From JAHEJJ01 sp965212205 (GTDB lineage: Bacteria > Bacteroidota > Bacteroidia > Flavobacteriales > Flavobacteriaceae): a stretch of 64,000 nt of DNA. The stretch spans positions 434,001 through 498,000 of the forward strand of contig CBDBUX010000011.1 in NCBI GenBank assembly GCA_965212205.1, in the 5' to 3' direction. The notes under the pieces are model-generated. The model saw only the letters and a list, made by a program, of their open reading frames with translations. It was not told where the DNA came from and ran no database searches. Position numbers and translations under genes: made by a program. Of this stretch, positions 42,809-51,434 are shown one piece after another (within the stretch, counting starts at the first letter, position 1; each line of letters opens with the position of its first letter).

Positions 42809-44431
42809 TTAGTCCAAAGGGATCTCCTTATAGGTGTATTTGCTATCCTTCCAGTCGATCAGATCCGATCTGTAAAAATTGACATTCATACGATCAAGAA
42901 AAGGGGCTTGTTCTGCCAGCCTTTTCTTATAACCCTCCCAATTTCTTTTCTCAGGAAGTGTCCAGCTGAGTTCCGAATATCCTATAACCCTGGGAAAAGC
43001 AAGGTATTCCAGTTCGGCGCTATTGCTAATCGTTTCCGACCACAATGGTGCCTCTACACCTAGAATAGATTCTCGGGGAATACCTGCTGTGTAGCGCTCA
43101 GGACTCCAGTTGTATGCGGTGTCTACCGGTATATATGCTGCCCAGTTGAGACCATGCTTGGAAAGCGTATCATATTTCATGTCTAAATAAGCCTTTTTCG
43201 CAGGAGAGATAATGATCTTCATCCCCTTTTTTACAGCCAGGGAGGCGTTCTTTTCACTAGACCAAAATTGGGCGATTGAGCTATTATCGACATCGGCCGT
43301 TGCCACCTCGTCCCATCCGATCATGCGTTTTCCATGTTTCTGAACGATTTTTTCTACCCTGTTGACAAAGTAGATATAGTCTGCAGGTTTGGTGGCATGA
43401 CTTTCATCACCGCCAATATGGAAATATGGACCAGGTGTGATAGCGGCAATTTCGCCAACTACATCATCGATAAATGCATAAACCGAGTCATTTCGCGTAT
43501 CGAAGGTGCTGAAACCCACACGGGTGCCTTCATATAGTTTTAACGGATCGCCGGTGCCATCTAAAAAAGGATAAGCGACCGATGCGGCATTGGTATGTCC
43601 CGGCATGTCAATTTCTGGAATGATGGTCATATAGTGCCTGGCGGCATATTCTACAATTTCCTTATAATCTTCCTGGGTAAAAAAACCGCCGCCAGTTCCG
43701 CCAACTTCTGTCTTACCACCAACCGTGGCTAGTTTAGGCCACGACTTGATTTCTATTCGCCAACCCTGATCGTCGGACAGATGGAGATGTAAGATATTGA
43801 TCTTATAGTATGCCAAGAGATCTATATATTTTTTTACTTCCTCAACGTTAAAGAAATGACGGGCCACATCGAGCATAGATCCGCGATATTCGAAAAACGG
43901 TTCATCTGAAATTTCACCCGTAGGTACAACCCATATTGATCGATCGGCCAGCGTATCATTGCTGGTTTCCGGGATAAGCTGTCTTAAAGTTTGAATCGCC
44001 CTGAAAATAGCCTCGGGATGCGCTGCATTAACCATGATACTGTCCTTTTTGATCTCTATCTCATAAGCTTCTTTACCTTTGGTACCAGACAATTCGGTTT
44101 GCTGTATTAAGATCATGCGATCAATATTCTCAAGATCACCAGGGTTTACCTCGAGTACCAAACCGGTTTTATCTCTAATCTTTTCTGCAAGGAATTTTGC
44201 GGATTTATCAATGGCAGAGTCTGGCCCAATAGTCGTAATCGCGGTATACTGATCAAGACCGAAAGCTTCAAAAGTTGGGGTCAGCACAACGGGTATTGGT
44301 ATTAATGGCGATTCGGACATATTGGTATCCGGGAATACCACAGCCGGTCTTTTAATTTTAGTTGAACACCCGTAATTAAAACCAATAAGTAAAGACAGTA
44401 CTGCAAAGATTGATATTGATAAAGTTTTCAT
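42809..44431 (-). CDS. Beta-N-acetylhexosaminidase (GH20) lipoprotein
   Basis: 540-residue exported glycoside hydrolase that removes terminal GlcNAc or GalNAc by substrate-assisted catalysis. The leader ends with a possible lipobox (GFNYGC, Cys22). The GH20b N-domain covers about residues 45-170. The GH20 barrel follows, with HLHLSDDQGWRIEIK and the catalytic pair in FHIGGDESHAT (Asp-Glu, near residue 340). WTLPEKRNWEGYKKRL is near the C-terminus. ATG 44431 lies two bases past the SGNH-hydrolase stop, so the two genes form an operon for glycan or chitin-fragment breakdown. Confidence 0.94.
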   Translation of the reverse strand: MKTLSISIFAVLSLLIGFNYGCSTKIKRPAVVFPDTNMSESPLIPIPVVLTPTFEAFGLDQYTAITTIGPDSAIDKSAKFLAEKIRDKTGLVLEVNPGDLENIDRMILIQQTELSGTKGKEAYEIEIKKDSIMVNAAHPEAIFRAIQTLRQLIPETSNDTLADRSIWVVPTGEISDEPFFEYRGSMLDVARHFFNVEEVKKYIDLLAYYKINILHLHLSDDQGWRIEIKSWPKLATVGGKTEVGGTGGGFFTQEDYKEIVEYAARHYMTIIPEIDMPGHTNAASVAYPFLDGTGDPLKLYEGTRVGFSTFDTRNDSVYAFIDDVVGEIAAITPGPYFHIGGDESHATKPADYIYFVNRVEKIVQKHGKRMIGWDEVATADVDNSSIAQFWSSEKNASLAVKKGMKIIISPAKKAYLDMKYDTLSKHGLNWAAYIPVDTAYNWSPERYTAGIPRESILGVEAPLWSETISNSAELEYLAFPRVIGYSELSWTLPEKRNWEGYKKRLAEQAPFLDRMNVNFYRSDLIDWKDSKYTYKEIPLD

Positions 44432-44433
44432 AT

Positions 44434-45111
44434 TCAAGGAGCTTGATTGATATATTTTTTGATGACCTGGAACCAGATATCATAACCGGCATTGTTCATA
44501 TGCAGGCCATCTTCAATAAAAAGATCTTTTCTCAATTTCTTTTTATTCAACATTGGGTCCCAAATATTGGCAAATTCCAGGAAGGGATCTCTCAGGCATA
44601 GCCTGGCTAGTTTTCGATTTAACTTTTTATATTTTCTTTTTAAATGCCAGCGCTGGATACTGGGTTTTGCGCTGATAAGTACCACGGAAGAAGTTGTTCC
44701 AGAATTTCTGATCCGTTCCACGACCTCTGCCGTATGCCTGGCCACCTCACGCGGGCTCTTGTTATCATTAAGGTCATTATCGCCTTCATAAATAAATATC
44801 TTCCGGGGTTTGTATTGTAGGACCAGCTCATCCAGATATGCAAGCAAATCGGAGGTTTGAGATCCTCCGAAACCCGTATTGATGATCTGATGATCTGGAA
44901 AGACCTCCTGAAGTGTATCCCAAAACCTGATACTCGAACTCCCGGTAAATACAATAGCTTCTCTGCTTCTGTCCCAAATACTGTCGTATTTCATCGATAA
45001 TTCCAGGACATCCTTTTCGAATCTGCTCGGATTCTGGGCATTAGCAACCCAAATATTGATAAATATTAAAAAAAGAAGGATGAGGCTGTAGGTTATTTTT
45101 GGCATGGACAT
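44434..45111 (-). CDS. SGNH/GDSL-type esterase, exported
   Basis: 225-residue exported hydrolase with a signal peptide (residues 1-25, ending ANAQ). The four SGNH blocks are visible: FTGSSSIRFW (nucleophile Ser), NTGFGGSQTS (Gly), YEGDNDLND (Asn) and EDGLHMNNAGY (Asp and His). This group often deacetylates carbohydrates. It is directly upstream of the GH20 hexosaminidase, two bases before its ATG, which suggests joint removal of acetyl and hexosamine groups from the same glycan. Confidence 0.88.
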   Translation of the reverse strand: MSMPKITYSLILLFLIFINIWVANAQNPSRFEKDVLELSMKYDSIWDRSREAIVFTGSSSIRFWDTLQEVFPDHQIINTGFGGSQTSDLLAYLDELVLQYKPRKIFIYEGDNDLNDNKSPREVARHTAEVVERIRNSGTTSSVVLISAKPSIQRWHLKRKYKKLNRKLARLCLRDPFLEFANIWDPMLNKKKLRKDLFIEDGLHMNNAGYDIWFQVIKKYINQAP

Positions 45112-45279
45112 TCAGAAGTTTGTTATCAACTTTGATTTTTTGTGTAATAGGAAAGTGATTTTTAGATCAGTCAGTATGCTATTATTATGAGGCAGAAAAC
45201 CCGATAGGATCAAATTTGAATTCTGCTTGGTTTATGATAAATATCCATTGATTCTCATTGATCAGGTGAAGAACTGCAT

Positions 45280-46155
45280 TTATTTGGGGTTCTTTGATTC
45301 CACAAATTTTTCTGTTACTGCCCATTCATAAAAACGTTCGATCCACTTGTCCGAGGGTAAACCTTGTGTTTCCATTCCAAAGCCGTGCCCTCCTTTAGTA
45401 TACATATGAATGCCTGCCAGGCCTCCTTCATCTATCCAGCGCGAATACAGCGTTATGCTATCCGGACCGATCATCAAAGGGTCATCTGAGGCACATATCA
45501 CCAGCATGGGCGGGACTTCCTCCGGGATTGTATAGTCACCTATAACCTTCATCCAGGGATAGACCGGTACTATAAAATCAGGGATTTGCTTTTCATCGGA
45601 TCCGAGGGCTACACCCATGGTTACGGCACCTCCGGCCGAGAATCCCATAAATCCAATTCTTTGTTGATTTAGATCCCAACGCTGAGCGTTTTCCCTAACA
45701 TATGCAACCGCATTTTTCCCATCTTCGATCGAAAGGGGAAGAACCGGAGTAACCATTTCTATGATCTTTGTTTCATCATTTGGCATTGTCTGCATTCCAT
45801 CTTTTCCCATGGGCAAGAGTCGATATTGGAGAACGAAGGCTGTAATTCCCTTTTGATTCAGCCAGCGTGCCACCCTCCGACCTTCTTTTTCGATTGAATG
45901 TGCCAGGAGACCACCACCTGGTGCAATGATCACAGATGTGCCATTGGCAATCATAGGATCGGGTGTAAAAACCTCCAGGTGAGCGGCTGCAACATTTGTG
46001 ATTATTTCTGTATTCCATCCGTTGAAATAGAATTCATAAGCTTCACCCTCCCATGATAGGCCCGAAGTGTTCTGACCAGGCAAGGGAATAATTTCCTGAC
46101 CGAGAATGAATGCAGGAGAGATTAAACATATAAAAAGAAGTTGGAAGATTTTCAT
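45280..46155 (-). CDS. Alpha/beta hydrolase (acetyl-xylan-esterase-like), exported
   Basis: 291 residues with a signal peptide (residues 1-19). The hydrolase fold shows an oxyanion-hole motif (IIAPGGGLLAHSIEKEG), nucleophile elbow GFSAGGAVTMG (about residues 167-177), acid DDPLMIGP, and histidine KGGHGFG near residue 260. It resembles bifunctional acetyl or feruloyl esterases and endo-1,4-xylanase-like proteins of polysaccharide-using Bacteroidota. The gap to the SGNH gene is 168 bases, so joint transcription is uncertain. Confidence 0.87.
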   Translation of the reverse strand: MKIFQLLFICLISPAFILGQEIIPLPGQNTSGLSWEGEAYEFYFNGWNTEIITNVAAAHLEVFTPDPMIANGTSVIIAPGGGLLAHSIEKEGRRVARWLNQKGITAFVLQYRLLPMGKDGMQTMPNDETKIIEMVTPVLPLSIEDGKNAVAYVRENAQRWDLNQQRIGFMGFSAGGAVTMGVALGSDEKQIPDFIVPVYPWMKVIGDYTIPEEVPPMLVICASDDPLMIGPDSITLYSRWIDEGGLAGIHMYTKGGHGFGMETQGLPSDKWIERFYEWAVTEKFVESKNPK

Positions 46156-46225
46156 AGATGTAATTTTCTGAGAATGAAGTTAGTTATTTTGAACCCATAA
46201 TCCCAAATGAACCTTTCTTCGGGGT

Positions 46226-46828
46226 TCAGTGATGTCCCCAATCATTGGTGTCGGAACTTTTCTCAGGGGAACGTCCAAGAACATCTCCTTTTGTTGTTAC
46301 GCCCAATCCAAGTACCGTTCTGTTGACATAGTTGAAATAGCTCGCTACCTGATTGATCTCAAGAATCTCACCATCGTTGAAACCTGAAGCCTTCATGGGA
46401 AGTAAATCTTTTTCGGTCAATTGTTGAAGGTTCAGGGTTAGAGATCGGGCATATTCCAGACCCGAGACTTCTTTTGGACTGAAATAATCTTCTAGATGAT
46501 CATTTTTGATAGCCAGAATTATTCGCTTGCCCGCTTCAATTGACAATAGTCGGTCGATACCAACCAGATGATGCTCTACGCAATAATCACAGTTATTTAA
46601 ATAACTGACAAATACGCCAATCGCCTCCAGGTACCAGCTTGGAAGTACATTATGGTTATGGTGCAACACGCTTTTATAAAGCCCCATATGACCCTTTAAC
46701 GTATGAGGTCTTAGTCCGTGGATCTTAAGCACATTGTCTATATTCCCATCAGGGCCGCTGATCCGGTCGTACAACTTCTTCAGGGACCGATCTGCCTCTT
46801 CATATGAAAACGATTTTATCCAGCTCAT
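46226..46828 (-). CDS. Carboxymuconolactone decarboxylase/AhpD-like protein
   Basis: 200-residue helical protein of the peroxidase-related AhpD/CMD group. The redox motif is complete: CDYCVEHH (about residues 77-84), with the preceding Glu of the E-x-x-x-x-x-x-C-x-x-C-x-x-x-H pattern in YLEAIGVFVSYLNNCDYC. It probably reduces peroxides by a thiol mechanism in the cytosol. It overlaps the upstream glycosyltransferase gene by four bases (46825-46828), so the two are translationally coupled, which is an unusual pairing. Confidence 0.86.
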   Translation of the reverse strand: MSWIKSFSYEEADRSLKKLYDRISGPDGNIDNVLKIHGLRPHTLKGHMGLYKSVLHHNHNVLPSWYLEAIGVFVSYLNNCDYCVEHHLVGIDRLLSIEAGKRIILAIKNDHLEDYFSPKEVSGLEYARSLTLNLQQLTEKDLLPMKASGFNDGEILEINQVASYFNYVNRTVLGLGVTTKGDVLGRSPEKSSDTNDWGHH

Positions 46829-48087
46829 CGGTCAATGCTCTTTTCGAGTTCTTCGGCTTTCACCTCCTTAAAATTTGTAAACTCATAGGGCTCTCGCTCC
46901 AGAATAGGTTCAGGGATCGAATCGAGTAGTATCATGAATTCGCGTTCGGTGAGCGCATCTATAAAAGCGGCAAACCTGTCGCTTTCTTCCAGGGCAGGTA
47001 CATATTTTCGATACATCTCCACGATGGCCTTTAACATTGGGAGATATGGACTTAGATCTGTTGTTGTAGAAGCAGCTTCACTGTCTATCCACGCGATCCC
47101 AACCTTGGCAATAGACGATTGCCGGATCAAAAGGGTGCGGAGAAGTAATTCTATGTCGAAAGCAAATTTTTTTTCAAGGATCCCATCAGCGATTTCTTCC
47201 ACGATTTCTGCCTTAAATGCCTTAAAACCGCATTGTGTATCCACAATATCACCTAGTTGGGCAAGAAGTCTTTTCCAGAGATAGATAAAAAGTTTACCAC
47301 GGCTGTTTCTGGATCCTGTTTTTACTACAACGGAGTCTGTTTCCCGTCTCGATCCGATGGCAGCAAGTTTCTCTTCGGTTAAAATGGGATCGAGAAGTAG
47401 CCCTACCTGACCCAGGTGAGTTGATAGGTCAGCGTCGGTGTAAACTACAATATGACCTTCGGTCCCCGCTTTCTGTACTGCGTCCCACATACCGTAAACG
47501 ATAGATCCACCTTTCTGACTGTCGCTTGTAGAAGACAACGTACCTACAGGTCCTATCCGCTGATCGATGGCATCGGCTAAGAACAGTACCCGAACCTCTT
47601 CTGCTAACTGTTCCTTGATAGCAATTTCTCTGGCGATAGTCCCGCTACCTTCAGGACAGCCGTCATCAACTACTATCAATTGCCAGTTAATATTGGTGTT
47701 ATCGGAAAACAACCACCGGAGTTGTTCCACTTTCTTTATCAGGAAGTCTTCACCATGAGGATGTTCGCTCTTTTTCCTGATCCGATTATGCTCTTTGTAT
47801 ACCGCAAATACCACCGAAACACTAAGTGGGTCCCTCATCTTTCGCACGAGCAATTTCGACCTGACAATTTTTAATACCAACAAAATAAATATACTGTCGG
47901 CTTCGGTACTTTTAAGAAACCCATCTTCCAGTTGGCTAATCTTACTGAAGTCTGGTTCCGTATCGAGTATCTGGTCGGCAGCCTCTATAACTAAGCGGGC
48001 GTGATTTTCATCGGTAAGGTCCATAACTTCAGGTGCGGAAAGGAGTATTTTTTCTATTAGATTATCAGCCTTGGAAGATTTCGTCAT
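46825..48087 (-). CDS. Cytosolic glycosyltransferase (GT2) with extra N-terminal domain
   Basis: 420 residues. The GT2 catalytic core (about residues 105-345) has IVVDDGCPEGSG, the metal-binding VYTDADLSTHLGQ and QCGFKAFKAEIVEE, as in polyprenyl-phosphate glycosyltransferases of the DPM1 type. There are no membrane helices. A 100-residue helical N-terminal domain and a helical C-terminal tail flank the core, which is unusual. A soluble acceptor seems likely. It overlaps the AhpD-like gene and has a clear TATTTTTG promoter box upstream. Confidence 0.8.
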   Translation of the reverse strand: MTKSSKADNLIEKILLSAPEVMDLTDENHARLVIEAADQILDTEPDFSKISQLEDGFLKSTEADSIFILLVLKIVRSKLLVRKMRDPLSVSVVFAVYKEHNRIRKKSEHPHGEDFLIKKVEQLRWLFSDNTNINWQLIVVDDGCPEGSGTIAREIAIKEQLAEEVRVLFLADAIDQRIGPVGTLSSTSDSQKGGSIVYGMWDAVQKAGTEGHIVVYTDADLSTHLGQVGLLLDPILTEEKLAAIGSRRETDSVVVKTGSRNSRGKLFIYLWKRLLAQLGDIVDTQCGFKAFKAEIVEEIADGILEKKFAFDIELLLRTLLIRQSSIAKVGIAWIDSEAASTTTDLSPYLPMLKAIVEMYRKYVPALEESDRFAAFIDALTEREFMILLDSIPEPILEREPYEFTNFKEVKAEELEKSIDR

Positions 48088-48128
48088 ATTGTTGGATCTG
48101 AGTCTTGAAGTGGTTCTGGACTATCCGT

Positions 48129-48136
48129 CAAAAATA
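48129..48136 (-). promoter_or_regulatory. -7 element of the glycosyltransferase-AhpD pair
   Basis: TATTTTTG on the minus strand, an exact match 42 bases before ATG 48087. Confidence 0.5.
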
Positions 48137-48218
48137 AACAATTTTGTTGGCCTGACTCAATGAATATGTAGTATTCACAACGCGAATGGTTACTAATTTT
48201 TTGCGATATTGATGGTGT

Positions 48219-48803
48219 ATGAATATTAAACCACAACTCTGTTTTACAATTATCATAACGGCGTTTGTCTTCAGCTGCACATCAAAGAAAAGCGAAGTCC
48301 AGCAGTTATTTACGGAAGACAGGAGCCAATGGACAGAGATGGGCGATGCATCTTGGTCTTTGGAACAGGGCGTACTGAAGGGAACGGCTGAGTCCAATTC
48401 CGGATTTGTGATGACCAGAAAGAGATATGCCGATTTTATGCTCGAGTTAGATTTCTATCCCGATAGTGCGGTTAATTCAGGGGTTTTCATCCGTTGCCAG
48501 GAGCAGGCTCTATCGGCTTCTGAATGCTTTGAAATCAATATTTGGGACCGCCATCCAGACCAGTCCTCCCGCACCGGGGCTGTAGTGCAAAGATCAAAAC
48601 CTTTGAGTTTAGTCCAAACTATCGATCGATGGAATCATTACAGAATAGTCTGCCGGCAGGAAAGGATCACAGCCTGGATAAATGATCAGCAGGTAGTTGA
48701 CCTCAGAGATAGCAGTCTGATAAAAGGATTTATTGGTCTTCAGGCCGCAGCAACAGGAAGCGTGCGATTTAAAAATGTACTGCTCACATCTTTGGAGGAG
48801 TAA
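48219..48803 (+). CDS. DUF1080 (3-keto-disaccharide hydrolase) domain lipoprotein
   Basis: 194 residues. The leader ends in a lipobox (FVFSC, Cys20). One DUF1080 concanavalin-like domain covers residues about 30-193. It has WSLEQGVLKGTAES, ADFMLELDFYPDSAVNSGVF with IRCQ after it, and a closing GLQAAATGSVRFKNVLL. The family includes periplasmic 3-keto-glycoside hydrolases. Gfo/Idh-type oxidoreductases, such as the one at 5455, make 3-keto sugars in known systems, but the two genes are 42 kb apart. It is the only plus-strand gene inside the minus-strand accessory block. Confidence 0.88.
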   Translation: MNIKPQLCFTIIITAFVFSCTSKKSEVQQLFTEDRSQWTEMGDASWSLEQGVLKGTAESNSGFVMTRKRYADFMLELDFYPDSAVNSGVFIRCQEQALSASECFEINIWDRHPDQSSRTGAVVQRSKPLSLVQTIDRWNHYRIVCRQERITAWINDQQVVDLRDSSLIKGFIGLQAAATGSVRFKNVLLTSLEE

Positions 48804-48813
48804 ATTATAAACT

Positions 48814-49551
48814 CTACCAGAACCGGCCGTATCGTTTTATAAATCGCTGAAGTATTTTTTTCGGTTCGGGAGTGTCGATTTTCCGAATATTACTTATGAG
48901 CTCTTCGGCCTGTTCAGGGGCAAAGTATCCGGAATGCATATAGGTTTTGACCCGTATGATAAATTCATTGGCATCTGCCTCGGGGTGAAACTGCATGGCA
49001 TATATATTCTTTTTTATACGGAACATCTGAACCGGACAACTTGTGGAGGTAAGCAGTAATACCGAACCTTCCGGTACTGTATCGCAGGCCTCCTTATGTC
49101 CTACCATAACTTCGAAACGTTCGGGTAGTCCGCCTAAGAGCGGATCTTTTTTACCCTCCTCTGTTATGGTCACCGCAGCACTCCCAATTGCTTCCGAATA
49201 TTTTCCGGAAATCGGAGTCCCGCAATACCGGCCAAGCAGGCCATTACCCGAACAAGCGCCTAAAAAGGGAAAATCGGCCTTTACTACCTGATCGAATAGC
49301 CGGCTAAAAAATTCCTCAACACCTTTTTGAACAGGGTCTTTAAGTTCCGGATCCATACTAACATCAAAGGGACTGCCACCAGCAATAATAGCGGAATACT
49401 TTTCTAAATCGATATCTGCATCAACATGGCGTTCAACACGTATTCTTTCGACCTCACCAACGGGAATGCCGCCAACCCGAAGGAAGGCCTCAAATTCGCT
49501 GTCGGCAGCTACGTCTTCCGGACGCATTTGAAGGATTAGTACTTTACTCAC
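48814..49551 (-). CDS. Class I glutamine amidotransferase-like protein
   Basis: About 245-residue cytosolic protein of the GMP-synthase-like amidotransferase group, stand-alone without a synthase domain. The nucleophile elbow is LGACSGNGLLG (about residues 96-106), and the His-Glu of the triad are in MQFHPEADANE (about residues 192-202). The usual elbow G-x-C-x-G is kept. The partner domain and product are unknown. No ATG is available at the 5' end; GTG 49551 or TTG 49557 must serve. It converges on the DUF1080 gene with a 10-base gap. Confidence 0.85.
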   Translation of the reverse strand: MSKVLILQMRPEDVAADSEFEAFLRVGGIPVGEVERIRVERHVDADIDLEKYSAIIAGGSPFDVSMDPELKDPVQKGVEEFFSRLFDQVVKADFPFLGACSGNGLLGRYCGTPISGKYSEAIGSAAVTITEEGKKDPLLGGLPERFEVMVGHKEACDTVPEGSVLLLTSTSCPVQMFRIKKNIYAMQFHPEADANEFIIRVKTYMHSGYFAPEQAEELISNIRKIDTPEPKKILQRFIKRYGRFW

Positions 49552-49684
49552 TTGCAAAAGCTAATTATATCGGGAGTTAACCTCGAAGCGCAAAACTATC
49601 AAATCGGTAACAACTTCTGAAATTTACCTTTGAATTTCAAAAGCTTATTGGTGTTCATCTGGAAGATACGGGGTTAATTTTTCT

Positions 49685-51343
49685 TCATTTATGATATCCT
49701 TTCCATCCTGGTCCGCGCACAACCCGGCCGGGAAAGGCTCCGGTATGATTACCGTTGCGAATCACTTGTACACCGTTAACGAATACATGCTCCATGCCCG
49801 TAGCGTATTGGTGCGGTTTATCAAAAGTTGCATGATCCACAATGCTGTCAGCCTTAAATAAGACAACATCAGCGAAATATCCGGTTTGTAGTTTACCTCG
49901 TTTTGAAAGTTTTAGATTGGTTGCCGGCAATGAGGTAAGACGCCTGATCGCTTCCTCAAGGGATATCACCTGTTTATCACGGACATAATGTCCCAATAAT
50001 CGTGCAAAGGATCCATAGGCTCTCGGATGGGTACTTTGTTCAAGAAAAACACCTTCATTGGTATATGAACCGGCATCGGAACATATGGCCATATAAGGCA
50101 GTGCCAGTTTTTTTTCAATATTCTCTTCCGACATCGAAAAATACACCACCTGAATACGGCTGTCATCCTCATAGATAAGGTCGAGTACAGTGTCTTCGGC
50201 CGATTTTTGCCTTTGGGTGGCCACCTCCTGCAAGGTCTTCCCGATGAGATGCCTCAGCTCTTTATTTCTAAAGCCAACCAACAGTATCTTGTCGGCCGGG
50301 ACATGAAAGTCTATCTCTTCTTTGATTCTAGACCGCTGCGCCGGGTCTTTGATCAGTGTTATGGTCTTTTTGTGCCCCCCTTCTTTGGCCCATTGCGGGA
50401 GCACCACATTTAAACCCGTAGAACTCGCATTATACATGTACATGTCGGTACTAATGTCAAGCCCGTCCTTACGTGCGTTATTTACGATTTGAATAGCGCT
50501 ATCCAGCAAGTGCCAATTAGCATTTCCAGAGGCCTTAAAGTGGTATATTTCTGATCGGATCTCAGCTTCTCTGGCGATGGTGATCAATTCCTCGACGGCA
50601 TCGAGGAGTTTTCCTTCCTCATCTCTGATATGAGAAATATACATGCCGTCGTACTGGGCAGCAATTCTGGCGAGTTCAATAATTTCTTGCGTTTGCGCAT
50701 GACCGCTGGGGACATAGATAAGTGAGGTTGATAAACCAACCGCTCCCTCTTCCATCGCCTGCTTCAGCAAGGATTTCATCGTGTCCAGTTCCTCGGCAGA
50801 GGGTATCCTGTTCTCGTAGCCCATCACGTAATTTCTTAGTGTTCCATTACCTATAAATGAGGCAACATTAGCAGACACCCCTTTGGATTCGAGATATTCG
50901 AGATATTCTCCCAAGGTCTGCCACTTTATATCGTATTGGATATGCTGTTGATTCTCCTTCATCTCTTGTTTTGTTCTTTGGTTCAAGGGACCCATAGACT
51001 GCCCTTCACCCATGACCTCCAATGTCACTCCCTGCCGCAGATCTCCCTGAGAACGACCGTCTTCGATAAGCGAGACATTCGCCCAACTCAGCATATTGAT
51101 AAAGCCTGGAGCAACCGTGAGACCGGTAGCGTCTATTTCTGTCCTGCCCTTTATGTTTTCAAGCTTGCCGATAGAAAAAATGGTATCCGCATTGATCGCC
51201 AGGTCTCCGGTTATGCCAGGGGTTCCGGTGCCGTCGATTAGTGTTGCATTTTTAATAAGCACATCAACACTTGTGGTTTGAGGGGTGCAGCTGTGTATTA
51301 AAATCAGAAGAGACAGTGTACAGAAGAGCGAGTATATTTTCAT
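49685..51343 (-). CDS. D-aminoacylase-like amidohydrolase lipoprotein with altered metal site
   Basis: 552 residues, N-acyl-D-amino-acid deacylase family. The leader ends with a lipobox (LIHSC, Cys19). The amidohydrolase frame is clear (LIKNATLIDGTGTPG, VAPGF, the TSLIYVPSG loop and YISHIRDE). The first metal motif HxH, normally after PGF(I/V)D, is replaced by the run NMLSWAN (83-89). The zinc-binding Cys is replaced by Glu113 (MGEGQS). The equivalents of the other zinc ligands remain: His238, His268 (YHFKASG) and the Asp of CSDAGS. It may bind one metal or have a changed reaction. It probably acts on D-amino-acid conjugates or peptidoglycan pieces in the periplasm. Confidence 0.87.
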   Translation of the reverse strand: MKIYSLFCTLSLLILIHSCTPQTTSVDVLIKNATLIDGTGTPGITGDLAINADTIFSIGKLENIKGRTEIDATGLTVAPGFINMLSWANVSLIEDGRSQGDLRQGVTLEVMGEGQSMGPLNQRTKQEMKENQQHIQYDIKWQTLGEYLEYLESKGVSANVASFIGNGTLRNYVMGYENRIPSAEELDTMKSLLKQAMEEGAVGLSTSLIYVPSGHAQTQEIIELARIAAQYDGMYISHIRDEEGKLLDAVEELITIAREAEIRSEIYHFKASGNANWHLLDSAIQIVNNARKDGLDISTDMYMYNASSTGLNVVLPQWAKEGGHKKTITLIKDPAQRSRIKEEIDFHVPADKILLVGFRNKELRHLIGKTLQEVATQRQKSAEDTVLDLIYEDDSRIQVVYFSMSEENIEKKLALPYMAICSDAGSYTNEGVFLEQSTHPRAYGSFARLLGHYVRDKQVISLEEAIRRLTSLPATNLKLSKRGKLQTGYFADVVLFKADSIVDHATFDKPHQYATGMEHVFVNGVQVIRNGNHTGAFPGRVVRGPGWKGYHK

Positions 51344-51402
51344 AATATCAGAAAGTTGCTACTTCATAAAAATACTGTAAATAATGCCGAAGACAAAGTT
51401 TG

Positions 51403-51410
51403 CATCTTTG
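51403..51410 (+). promoter_or_regulatory. -7-like element of mazG
   Basis: CATCTTTG, the same one-base variant seen before the DUF5606 gene, 25 bases before ATG 51435. Confidence 0.4.
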
Positions 51411-51434
51411 TACATTTACCCAAAATATCGGGCT

